From G963665545 sp963665545 (GTDB lineage Bacteria; Pseudomonadota; Gammaproteobacteria; Xanthomonadales; SZUA-36), in the NCBI GenBank assembly GCA_963665545.2, contig CAXXKZ010000009.1, positions 1 through 64,000 on the forward strand: DNA of 64,000 nucleotides. Direction: 5' to 3'. The position numbers were made by a program, and so were the translations under genes. Below, piece after piece: positions 39,283-47,632 of this stretch. The notes below the pieces were generated by a model. That model was not told the DNA's origin, did not search any database, and was given only the letters and a program-made list of their open reading frames with translations. Numbering within the stretch: position 1 is the first letter of the stretch; each line of letters starts with the position of its first letter.

Positions 39283-40396
39283 ATGAATGCGCCCAAGAAC
39301 CCCGAAGCAGACGGCAATCGCCGTATCGTCGTCAAGGTCGGCAGCCAAGTGTTGTGTGATGATCACGGCGCGCTGAATCTGCCGGTTCTGGGCAATATTG
39401 CCCGGCAAGTGTCAAAGTTGGCAGCGGACGGTTGGCGTGTGCTGCTGGTCTCCTCCGGCGCCGTGGCTGCCGGCGCCGCAACGACGACGCCCGCCGTTCA
39501 GTCGGTGCACAATCCGGTGGTGCGAAAGCAAGTGCTCGCTGCCGCCGGCCAGGTTGAGCTGATGCGGGCCTGGCGGCAACACCTGGGTGAGCATGACCTT
39601 GGCAGTAGCGCAGGTGCTGACCAGCCGCAGCGACTTTCAGACTCGCCGCCGTTATCTGAACATGCGCCGCTGTATCTCAGCCCTGCTTGATGTAGGGATG
39701 ATTCCAGTCGTCAATGAAAATGACGTGGTCTCGGTCACCGAGCTGATGTTTACTGACAATGACGAACTGGCCGGCCTGCTGGCGGCCATGGTCGATGCTC
39801 AATTGCTGTGCTTGCTCAGTTCCGTGCCGGGGGTCTACGATGGCGACCCCGGAGATGAAACCACAACGCAGATTAGAATTTGGGATGAGGACACATTTCG
39901 TGCCGAACAGGTCGTTCAACGAGCCAGTTCGGCGCTGGGCCGCGGCGGCATGCACAGCAAACTCAATGTCGCGCGTGAAACTGCACGGCTGGGGACCGAG
40001 GTGGTTATCGCCGACGGCGGGGAGGATGAGGTACTGCTCAGGATTACCGCCGGCGAGCAGCTGGGCACACGGTTTCGGGCAGGAAGGCCAACCTCGTCGA
40101 CGCGGCGCTGGCTGGCCAGCGCGCAAAGCTTCACCAGCGCCAGCGCCTTCGTCAATGCCGGCGCCGCCGATGCACTCTGCGATCGCAACCGTCTGGCAAG
40201 CCTTTTGCCGGTCGGCATCGAACGACTGGAAGGCGAATTCAAGCGAGGCGACGTCATTCAGATTTGCGGGCCGGACAACAATGTGATTGCATGTGGACGG
40301 GCACAGTACGATGACCACGAGGCCCAAGCCAAGCTGGGCCAACAAGGGCACAAGCCGTTGGTCCATTATGACTATCTCTACCTGGTGAACAGGTGA
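39283..40396 (+). CDS. proB: Glutamate 5-kinase, one-base frame break
   Basis: The N-terminal frame (39283 to about 39600) has the kinase start RIVVKVGSQVL and LLVSSGAVAAG. The second frame continues LAVAQVLTSRSDF, NENDVVS, FTDNDELAGLLAAM, GRGGMHSKL and a C-terminal PUA domain to 40396. The 1114-base span is one base over a multiple of three. Removing one T near 39599 (ACCTTGGC) yields about 370 residues, the normal size. It phosphorylates glutamate in proline synthesis, directly ahead of proA. Confidence 0.9.
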
Positions 40397-40407
40397 GGAA
40401 TGAAGCG

Positions 40408-41742
40408 ATGACCCAGTCAATTACCGCGCCAATTATCGGGCAAATTAACGAAGCAGTGACGGATTCAAGCGCCGGGGATGCGCAAAGACAAGCGCTGTTG
40501 CAGGGACTGGAGCGCTCCAGGCATGCGGCCCGTGAGCTCGCAAAGGCCACCACCGAGCAGGTCAACACGGTGCTGCATTCTCTGGCCGACAAGGCGCTTT
40601 CAGCCGAAGCTGATATCCTCGCCGCCAATCGCCTGGACCTCGAGAGGATGGACAAGGCCGACTCCAAGTATGACCGCCTGCTGCTGAGCCGGGGCCGCCT
40701 GCAGGGGATTGCGCTCGACTTGCGCAATGTTGCCGGGCTGCCCTCCCCGGTCGGTGAAGTATTAGAGCAGAGAGATTTGCCCAGTGGTTTGCACCTCAGC
40801 AAGTTGCGGGTGCCGGTGGGTGTGATCGCGGTCATATTCGAATCCCGGCCGAACGTGACCTTTGATGTATTTGCCCTGTGTCTGAAGTCGCTCAATGCCT
40901 GCGTTTTAAAGGGCAGCTCCGATGCCCACGACACCAACCTGGTGATCGTCAAACTGATCCACGAGGCATTGGCCGAACAAGGCCTGAGTCCGGATTGCGC
41001 CTACCTGGCACCGCCACAACGCGAGTTGCTGCCCCACATCTTGCAGGCCGTGGACTTTATCGACCTGGCGATTCCGCGTGGTTCACGCGGCTTGATCGAT
41101 TTTGTGCGTGATAATGCTCGAATTCCGGTGATCGAAACCGGCGCCGGTATCGTCCATACCTATGTCGACAAAAGCGCTGATCTTGTCGCTGCAAAAGCAA
41201 TTGTCACCAATGCAAAATCACGCCGCGTCGGCGTATGCAATGCGCTGGACACCCTGGTATTGCATGCCGACCTGCTGCAGGAATTGCCCGGGCTGATGGA
41301 AGAACTGGGGGAGACATTCGCGGTGGAAGTTTTTGCCGACGAGGCCGCGTTCGAGGCGCTGGACGGCCATTATGCCGGCCCATTGAACCCTGCTGACGAA
41401 ACCCATTTCGGCCAGGAATTCCTGTCACTGCGCATGTCAATTAAAACGGTGGGCAGCCTGGAAGACGCGCTGGCACATATTTACAGGTTTTCATCGAAAC
41501 ATTCCGAGGCCATCGTGGCGCAAGACCCGGAGGCCATAGAAACCTTTCTCAATCAGGTGGATGCCGCGGCGGTTTTTGCCAACGCTTCAACCGCGTTCAC
41601 CGATGGCGCGGAGTTTGGAATGGGTGCCGAAATCGGCATCAGCACGCAAAAACTCCATGCCCGCGGCCCGATGGCGCTACCAGAACTGACCAGTTACAAG
41701 TGGGTGGTGCGGGGTAGCGGCCAGATACGCCCACCCGCCTGA
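40408..41742 (+). CDS. proA: Gamma-glutamyl phosphate reductase
   Basis: 444 residues from ATG 40408, 11 bases after the proB stop (a GTG at 40393 is less likely). It is an aldehyde-dehydrogenase-fold enzyme: ESRPNVTFDVFALCLKS, the catalytic Cys in RRVGVCNALDTL, and the C-terminal NASTAFTDGAEFGMGAEIG. It reduces glutamyl phosphate to the semialdehyde, the step after ProB. Confidence 0.97.
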   Translation: MTQSITAPIIGQINEAVTDSSAGDAQRQALLQGLERSRHAARELAKATTEQVNTVLHSLADKALSAEADILAANRLDLERMDKADSKYDRLLLSRGRLQGIALDLRNVAGLPSPVGEVLEQRDLPSGLHLSKLRVPVGVIAVIFESRPNVTFDVFALCLKSLNACVLKGSSDAHDTNLVIVKLIHEALAEQGLSPDCAYLAPPQRELLPHILQAVDFIDLAIPRGSRGLIDFVRDNARIPVIETGAGIVHTYVDKSADLVAAKAIVTNAKSRRVGVCNALDTLVLHADLLQELPGLMEELGETFAVEVFADEAAFEALDGHYAGPLNPADETHFGQEFLSLRMSIKTVGSLEDALAHIYRFSSKHSEAIVAQDPEAIETFLNQVDAAAVFANASTAFTDGAEFGMGAEIGISTQKLHARGPMALPELTSYKWVVRGSGQIRPPA

Positions 41743-41750
41743 GGCGGGAG
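41734..41750 (+). promoter_or_regulatory. Hairpin over proA stop and the next gene's ribosome site
   Basis: CCCGCC-TGA-GGCGGG makes a 6-bp stem whose loop is the proA stop codon. The right arm overlaps the GGGAG ribosome site of the following GTG-started gene. Ribosomes ending proA would open it, a simple form of translational coupling. This is inferred from sequence only. Confidence 0.35.
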
Positions 41751-41755
41751 CCGCC

Positions 41756-42502
41756 GTGGCCAAGGTCCTGGTATTCCAACACGTTGCCGCCGAACCCCTG
41801 GGCACGCTTGACCCCATGCTGCGCGATCGCGGCCACCGGATTCGTTACGTCAATTTTTCGCGCGACCCGGATGCGCAACCTGATGTCAGCCGCTACCAGG
41901 CGCTGATAGTCCTCGGCGGGCCGATGATGCCGGACCAGGGTGGTCAATATCCCCATTTGTTCACTGAAATGCGCTGCATCGAGGAGGCGCTCAAGCGCGA
42001 GATTCCGGTCCTGGGCATCTGCCTGGGCGCACAGTTGCTGGCTTTCACACTGGGCGCCGGAGTGCGGCCCGCGCGCGGCTGGGAAATCGGCTGGTATGAG
42101 CTCTCACCCACCACACAGGCGGCCGCCGATCCACTGTTCTGCAATCTGGTCCAACCCCATCCGGTTTTTCAGTGGCACGGCTACACTTTTGACCTGCCGC
42201 AGGACAGCATCCACCTGGCGAGGTCCGAATTGTGCCGGCACCAGGCGTTTCGCCATGGGCAAAACGCCTACGGTTTCCAGTTTCACCTGGAACTCGATGA
42301 GCGCTTGATCAATCGTTGGCTGGGTCTGCCCCACTATCTGGCAGAGCTCGAAGGCAGCGGCGTACAGCAAACAGCCGCGCAGGTTCGATCGCAAACCCAT
42401 GAACTGATCGCGGACTCCGTCAGGCTAAGCCAGGATGTATTCAGCGCGTTTCTCAAGCCCCTGGGGGAACGAAATTTGCGCGCAGTATTACCCTCGAGGT
42501 AG
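41756..42502 (+). CDS. Class I glutamine amidotransferase domain protein
   Basis: 248 residues with a GTG start. It has the nucleophile elbow GICLGAQLLAF (Cys), the late His in YGFQFHLELD and the following Glu, so the Cys-His-Glu triad is complete. It resembles the stand-alone GMP-synthase-like amidotransferases that act on gamma-glutamyl compounds. The substrate is unknown. It lies 13 bases after proA, so it is probably co-transcribed. Confidence 0.85.
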   Translation: MAKVLVFQHVAAEPLGTLDPMLRDRGHRIRYVNFSRDPDAQPDVSRYQALIVLGGPMMPDQGGQYPHLFTEMRCIEEALKREIPVLGICLGAQLLAFTLGAGVRPARGWEIGWYELSPTTQAAADPLFCNLVQPHPVFQWHGYTFDLPQDSIHLARSELCRHQAFRHGQNAYGFQFHLELDERLINRWLGLPHYLAELEGSGVQQTAAQVRSQTHELIADSVRLSQDVFSAFLKPLGERNLRAVLPSR

Positions 42503-42535
42503 TGCACACACCGGGGTGACGGTGCAATTAGAGAC

Positions 42536-45103
42536 CTAGCCGAAAGTGAAGCGGCCCTCCACTACGTCGATCGTGACCGTATCGCCCGGGTTGTAGTCGC
42601 CGGACAGCATTTTTTGCGCCAGCGGGTTTTCAATTTCGTGCTGGATGGCGCGTTTCAGCGGCCGGGCGCCGTATACGGGGTCGAAACCGGCATTGCCGAG
42701 CAGTTCCATGGCCTGATCGGAGATCTCCAGTTGCAAGTCAACGGCCTCCAGCCTGCGACGCAGGTGGGAGAGCTGTATGCCGGCAATCATCTGTATCTGC
42801 TGACGGTTGAGCGGATGGAATACCACCAACTCGTCAACGCGATTGATGAATTCCGGCCGAAAATGTTGCCCCACAACATCCATCACTGCCGATTTCATCG
42901 CCTCGTAGCCCTGGCCGGACAATTCCTGGATTCGCTGTGAGCCCAGGTTGGAAGTCATCACGATGACGGCGTTGCGGAAATCGACCGTGCGGCCGTGCCC
43001 GTCTGTCAGGCGCCCATCGTCAAGTACCTGCAACAGGATGTTGAATACGTCATGGTGCGCTTTTTCGATTTCATCGAGCAGGATCACCGCATAGGGCCGC
43101 CGCCGCACGGCTTCTGTCAGATAGCCGCCCTCTTCGTAGCCAACATAGCCCGGCGGGGCGCCGATGAGCCGTGCTACAGAGTGTTTTTCCATGAACTCGG
43201 ACATGTCGATGCGAACCATCGCCTCCTCCGTGTCAAACATGAATTCGGCCAGCGCCTTGCACAACTCGGTCTTGCCCACGCCGGTCGGGCCCATGAACAA
43301 AAAGGAGCCAATCGGGCGATTGGGATCGGACAGGCCGGCACGGGAGCGGCGGATGGCATCCGAGACCGCAACAACGGCCTCATCCTGCCCCACCACACGG
43401 CCGTGCAGCGCCTCTTCCATGCGCAGCAATTTATCGCGTTCGCCTTCGAGCATGCGGCTGACCGGGATGCCGGTCCAGAGCGATACCACTTCTGCGATTT
43501 CGTCTTCGGTGACCTTGTTACGCAGTAATTGAAATTCGGTTGCCTGGCTTTTCTCGGCGACCTGTAGCTGTTTTTCCAGGTCGGGGATGCGGCCGTATTG
43601 CAGCTCAGACATGCGCGCGAGGTCCTGGGCCCGCATCGCGGTCTCCAGGTCGGCCCGCGCCCGCTCCAGGTCTTCCTTAATATGTGTCGCGCCTTGTACT
43701 GCCGCCTTTTCCGCCTTCCATATCTCGTCCAGGTCGGAAAACTCCCGCTCCAATTCGGTGATCTTTTCCTCGAGTTCCTCAAGGCGTTTCAGCGAAGCGT
43801 CGTCGCTCTCCTTCTTTAATGCTTCGCGCTGTATCTTCTGTTGAATCAGCTTGCGCTCCAGGCGGTCCAGTGCCTCCGGCTTGGAATCGATTTCCATGCG
43901 GATGCGCGAGGCCGCCTCGTCCATCAGGTCAATGGCCTTGTCGGGCAATTGCCGGTCAGAGATGTAGCGGTGCGACAAGGTGGCTGCCGCCACCAGGGCG
44001 GGGTCGGTGATGTCCACCCCGTGGTGCACCTCGTAGCGTTCCTGCAGACCGCGCAAAATCGCGATGGTGTCTTCCACTGACGGCTCACCGACAAATACTT
44101 TCTGAAAACGGCGTTCCAGTGCCGCATCCTTTTCCAGGTATTGGCGATGTTCGTCGAGGGTGGTCGCGCCAATGCAGTGCAATTCTCCCCGCGCCAGCGC
44201 CGGCTTGAGCATATTGCCGGCATCCAAGGCGCCTTCAGCCTTGCCGGCCCCCACCACGGTATGGATTTCATCGATAAACAGGATGATATTTCCTTCCTGC
44301 TTGGCCAGATCGTTGAGCACGGCCTTGAGCCGTTCTTCAAATTCGCCGCGGAATTTGGCGCCGGCCAGCAGCGCGCCCATGTCCAGACTCAAGACACGCT
44401 TGCCGCGCATGCCTTCGGGTACTTCGTTGTTGACAATGCGCTGCGCCAGGCCTTCGACGATTGCGGTCTTGCCCACACCGGGCTCGCCAATCAGCACCGG
44501 GTTGTTCTTGGTGCGGCGTTGCAGCACCTGGATGCAGCGGCGAATTTCCTCGTCACGGCCAATCACCGGGTCAAGTTTGCTCTGCTCGGCTCGCTCGGTC
44601 ATGTCGATGGTGTACTTTTCCAGCGCCTGACGGTTTTCCTCGGCGTTGGCGTCAACGACCTGCTCACCACCGCGCAACTCATCAATGGCATTCTCAATCG
44701 CCTCGCGGTTGGCGCCGGATTGTTTGAGCATATCGGCCAGCGCACCCTTGACGTCGATTGCCGCCAACACAAAGAGCTCGCTGGCGATGAACTGGTCACC
44801 ACGCTTTTGGGCAATTTTATCCGCGACATTGAGCAGCTTGATCAGGTCATTGGACAGGCCGATCTCACCCGGCGCACCGCTGACCCGGGGCAGGCTGTCG
44901 AGGCGCTCACCCAGGGACGAACGCAAGGGGTTGACGCGCACCCCCGAGCGAGTCAGCAAATGCCGGCAGGCGCCGCCATCCTGATCCAGCAAGGCCACCA
45001 TGACATGCGCCGGCTCGATCATTTGGTGATCCAGCCCCACCGCCAAGCTTTGTGCATCCGACAACGCCAGTTGAAACTTGCTGGTTAGCTTATCCATTCT
45101 CAT
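42536..45103 (-). CDS. clpB: ATP-dependent disaggregase ClpB
   Basis: 855 residues from the family start MRMDKLTSKFQLALSDAQ (ATG 45101-45103); a longer in-frame start is rejected. N-domain, AAA1 (GEPGVGKTAIVEG; IILFIDEIHT), the coiled-coil M domain (about 410-520), AAA2 (GPTGVGKTELCKA; ILLDEIEKAH) and a C-terminal D2 small domain. It works with DnaK to rescue aggregated proteins. Confidence 0.98.
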   Translation of the reverse strand: MRMDKLTSKFQLALSDAQSLAVGLDHQMIEPAHVMVALLDQDGGACRHLLTRSGVRVNPLRSSLGERLDSLPRVSGAPGEIGLSNDLIKLLNVADKIAQKRGDQFIASELFVLAAIDVKGALADMLKQSGANREAIENAIDELRGGEQVVDANAEENRQALEKYTIDMTERAEQSKLDPVIGRDEEIRRCIQVLQRRTKNNPVLIGEPGVGKTAIVEGLAQRIVNNEVPEGMRGKRVLSLDMGALLAGAKFRGEFEERLKAVLNDLAKQEGNIILFIDEIHTVVGAGKAEGALDAGNMLKPALARGELHCIGATTLDEHRQYLEKDAALERRFQKVFVGEPSVEDTIAILRGLQERYEVHHGVDITDPALVAAATLSHRYISDRQLPDKAIDLMDEAASRIRMEIDSKPEALDRLERKLIQQKIQREALKKESDDASLKRLEELEEKITELEREFSDLDEIWKAEKAAVQGATHIKEDLERARADLETAMRAQDLARMSELQYGRIPDLEKQLQVAEKSQATEFQLLRNKVTEDEIAEVVSLWTGIPVSRMLEGERDKLLRMEEALHGRVVGQDEAVVAVSDAIRRSRAGLSDPNRPIGSFLFMGPTGVGKTELCKALAEFMFDTEEAMVRIDMSEFMEKHSVARLIGAPPGYVGYEEGGYLTEAVRRRPYAVILLDEIEKAHHDVFNILLQVLDDGRLTDGHGRTVDFRNAVIVMTSNLGSQRIQELSGQGYEAMKSAVMDVVGQHFRPEFINRVDELVVFHPLNRQQIQMIAGIQLSHLRRRLEAVDLQLEISDQAMELLGNAGFDPVYGARPLKRAIQHEIENPLAQKMLSGDYNPGDTVTIDVVEGRFTFG

Positions 45104-45174
45104 ACCAAGAACTCCAAATCGTTTTGTGGGGCGAGCTGGCCGACGGCCGGCCAAGTGGCCCGGAACTGATCAAG

Positions 45175-45203
45175 ATTTGAGGGCGATACATGAAGGAATC
45201 AAG
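45175..45203 (-). promoter_or_regulatory. Candidate heat-shock (sigma-32-like) promoter for clpB
   Basis: On the minus strand CTTGAT is followed after 14 bases by CCCTCAAAT, close to the CTTGAA / CCCCAT(n)T heat-shock pattern, about 70 bases before the clpB start. The match is partial. Confidence 0.35.
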
Positions 45204-45256
45204 CGGCTGAAGGGCGACTTAAGTCATTGAAATCATGAGCCCGGATAATGGCGCGG

Positions 45257-46414
45257 TCAGGCTACCGGGATCAGATGTTGGATAATGCGGTGATAGGTCG
45301 TGAACAAGCGCTCCAAATCATCAATTGCAACCCGCTCATCCACCTGGTGAATGGTGGCATTGCGCAGGCCCAGTTCCACCACCTCACTGCCCAGGGGCGC
45401 CATGAAACGTCCGTCGGATGTGCCGCCGCCGGTATTGAGGTGCGGGCGAACCTGCAGGCATTCATCAATCGAGGCCACCACGGCTTCGCGCAAGGCGCCC
45501 GCCACAGAACGGAAGGGTTCGCCGGACACTTCCCAATCTAAATGAAAATCGTCAATGCCATGCTTGGCCAAGACTGCTTCTAATCTGGCCTTGAGGCTCA
45601 AGGATGGCGATGCGGGGCCGTTTCGAAAGTTGATTTGCACCACGACATCGGTTGGCGTCACGTTGCGCGCGCCGGTGCCGCCGCTGATGGCGGCCACCTG
45701 GCAATGGCTGGGCGGGAAATCATCGTCGCCCTGGTCCAGTTCCATGGCAATCAATTCGGCCAGGAACGGCGCCATTCGATGCGCCGGATTGTCCAGGTTC
45801 TCGGGGAACGCGGTGTGACCCTGGATGCCGTTGATTTGCAGACGCGCATGGATGCTGCCGCGGCGCCCTACCCGAATGCTATCGCCCAGTCGGTCAAGGC
45901 TGGAGGGCTCTCCGACCAGGCAGAAATCGGGCGCGGCGCGGCGCCTGCTGATGGCCTCGGCAACACGCACGATTCCGTCAGTGGCTGGGCCCTCCTCGTC
46001 ACTGGTCAACAACAATCCGACCTGGCCAAGGTGATCCGGGGCTTGCAGGGCGAATGTTTCCAGCGCCACGACCATGGCTGCGACTGCACCCTTCATATCC
46101 ACGGCGCCGCGGCCGTATAGTTCACCATCCTTTTCGGTCGGCTCAAAAGGCGGGAAGGTCCACAATTCCAGTGGTCCGGCGGGAACGACATCGGTATGGC
46201 CCAGGAACCAAAGTGAGGGTTTGGCGACGCCACGCGTGATCAGCACATTGGTTACATCGCCGCAGAGAAACCACTCCGCCTCGAATCCCAACGGCAACAG
46301 GCGCTCGACGATGGACGACTGGCAGCCATGGTCTGCCGGCGTTAGCGACGGTCGGGCGATCAGCTCTCGGGTGAGCTGCAGTGTCTTGCCCGTATTCGGC
46401 ATCGGCACGACCAT
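45257..46414 (-). CDS. dapE: Succinyl-diaminopimelate desuccinylase
   Basis: 385 residues of the M20 di-zinc family: LGHTDVVPAG (His, Asp), YGRGAVDMKGAVA (Asp), LTSDEEGPA (catalytic Glu) and the late NATIHQVDER His. It releases succinate from N-succinyl-LL-DAP in lysine/peptidoglycan precursor synthesis. Its ATG overlaps the stop of the upstream yffB-like gene (TGATG). Confidence 0.97.
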   Translation of the reverse strand: MVVPMPNTGKTLQLTRELIARPSLTPADHGCQSSIVERLLPLGFEAEWFLCGDVTNVLITRGVAKPSLWFLGHTDVVPAGPLELWTFPPFEPTEKDGELYGRGAVDMKGAVAAMVVALETFALQAPDHLGQVGLLLTSDEEGPATDGIVRVAEAISRRRAAPDFCLVGEPSSLDRLGDSIRVGRRGSIHARLQINGIQGHTAFPENLDNPAHRMAPFLAELIAMELDQGDDDFPPSHCQVAAISGGTGARNVTPTDVVVQINFRNGPASPSLSLKARLEAVLAKHGIDDFHLDWEVSGEPFRSVAGALREAVVASIDECLQVRPHLNTGGGTSDGRFMAPLGSEVVELGLRNATIHQVDERVAIDDLERLFTTYHRIIQHLIPVA

Positions 46415-46788
46415 CAGATATAGTCTTCCAGATCACCGGGGGAAAACCCCACGGCCAACAAGTCTCCGTCCAGCATGAATACCGGGCGCTTGATCAGCGT
46501 CGGGTGCTGCAGCAGCAATTCAAACGGATCAACCAGGGCCTGTTTTTTCTCGTCCCCGTTCAGGTTTCTCCAGGTGGTGCTGCGCTTGTTTACCAGGTAA
46601 GAAGAAAAATCAGAATCGAGCCATTCACGCAGCAGCGCCGGTTGGACGCCCGCGACCCTGAAATCATGAAACTGCCACGGCACCCGGCGCAGATCGAGCC
46701 ATTGCAGCGCCCTGCGGCAGGTGTCGCATTGCTTGATACCATAGACATCGAGCCGCACTCGATGCGCCTGCAAATCCACTTCAGGCAT
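46414..46788 (-). CDS. Spx/ArsC-family (YffB-like) protein
   Basis: 124 residues from ATG 46786-46788, which overlaps the dapD stop; a start 20 codons upstream is possible but would lie deep in dapD. The redox motif is C-D-T-C-R-R-A, as in YffB, and the thioredoxin-like pattern continues to RPVFMLDGDLLAVGFSP. It is known as a possible glutathione-linked reductase of unsettled role. It sits between dapD and dapE, the arrangement also seen in Xanthomonads. Confidence 0.9.
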   Translation of the reverse strand: MPEVDLQAHRVRLDVYGIKQCDTCRRALQWLDLRRVPWQFHDFRVAGVQPALLREWLDSDFSSYLVNKRSTTWRNLNGDEKKQALVDPFELLLQHPTLIKRPVFMLDGDLLAVGFSPGDLEDYI

Positions 46789-47632
46789 CTCTGAGCAACT
46801 CGTTGACGCTGGTTCGGGCGCGGGTCTTTTCATCGACCTGTTTGACAATCACTGCGCAATACAGTGAATGGCTGCCGTCTGCTGCGGGCAGCGAACCGGG
46901 TACGATGACAGAGCCTGCCGGCACCCGCCCCTGGATGATTTCACCGCTTTCGCGGTTGTAAATCTTGGTGCTCTGACCGATGAATACACCCATCGACAAG
47001 ACACTGCCACGTTCCACAATGACACCTTCGACGACCTCGGATCGGGCGCCGATAAAACAATCATCCTCGATAATCGTGGGGGTGGCCTGCAGCGGCTCAA
47101 AGACCCCGCCAATGCCCACGCCACCGGACAAATGCACGTTTTTTCCGATTTGCGCACAGGATCCCACCGTGGCCCAGGTGTCCACCATGGACCCGGCGCC
47201 CACATGCGCGCCGATATTCACATAGCTGGGCATCAGCACGGCGCCCGCTGCAATGTGGGCGCCGCGCCGTACCGTCGCCGGCGGCACCACCCTCGCACCG
47301 CAATCAGCGATGTCGGCACTGCCCCCAGGCGGCCAGCGCAACGGCACTTTGTCGTAAAAATTCTGGAAACCGCCGTCTATCACCTCGTTGTCACGCAGGA
47401 CGAATGACAGCAGGGCTACCTTCTTCAGCCACTGATTGACCCGCCACTCACCGGGCAATTCGGGGTCAATGGGTTCGGCCACGCGCAGCTGCCCACTTTC
47501 CAGGGCATCCAGGCTGGCCTCGACAGCCTCGTGCAATTCATCCGGGGCCGATTCGGGCGTCAGCATCTCACGCTGCTCCCAAGCGGCATCAATGATGTGT
47601 CTTGCAACTTCGGGATCAAAATGGGCATTCAT
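46781..47632 (-). CDS. dapD: Tetrahydrodipicolinate N-succinyltransferase
   Basis: 283 residues. The left-handed beta-helix hexapeptide repeats span about 120-240 (GAHIAAGAVLMPSYVNIGAHVG, given in part; VHLSGGVGIGGVFEP). It succinylates tetrahydrodipicolinate, two steps before DapE. The start overlaps the glnD stop (ATGA). Confidence 0.97.
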   Translation of the reverse strand: MNAHFDPEVARHIIDAAWEQREMLTPESAPDELHEAVEASLDALESGQLRVAEPIDPELPGEWRVNQWLKKVALLSFVLRDNEVIDGGFQNFYDKVPLRWPPGGSADIADCGARVVPPATVRRGAHIAAGAVLMPSYVNIGAHVGAGSMVDTWATVGSCAQIGKNVHLSGGVGIGGVFEPLQATPTIIEDDCFIGARSEVVEGVIVERGSVLSMGVFIGQSTKIYNRESGEIIQGRVPAGSVIVPGSLPAADGSHSLYCAVIVKQVDEKTRARTSVNELLRDA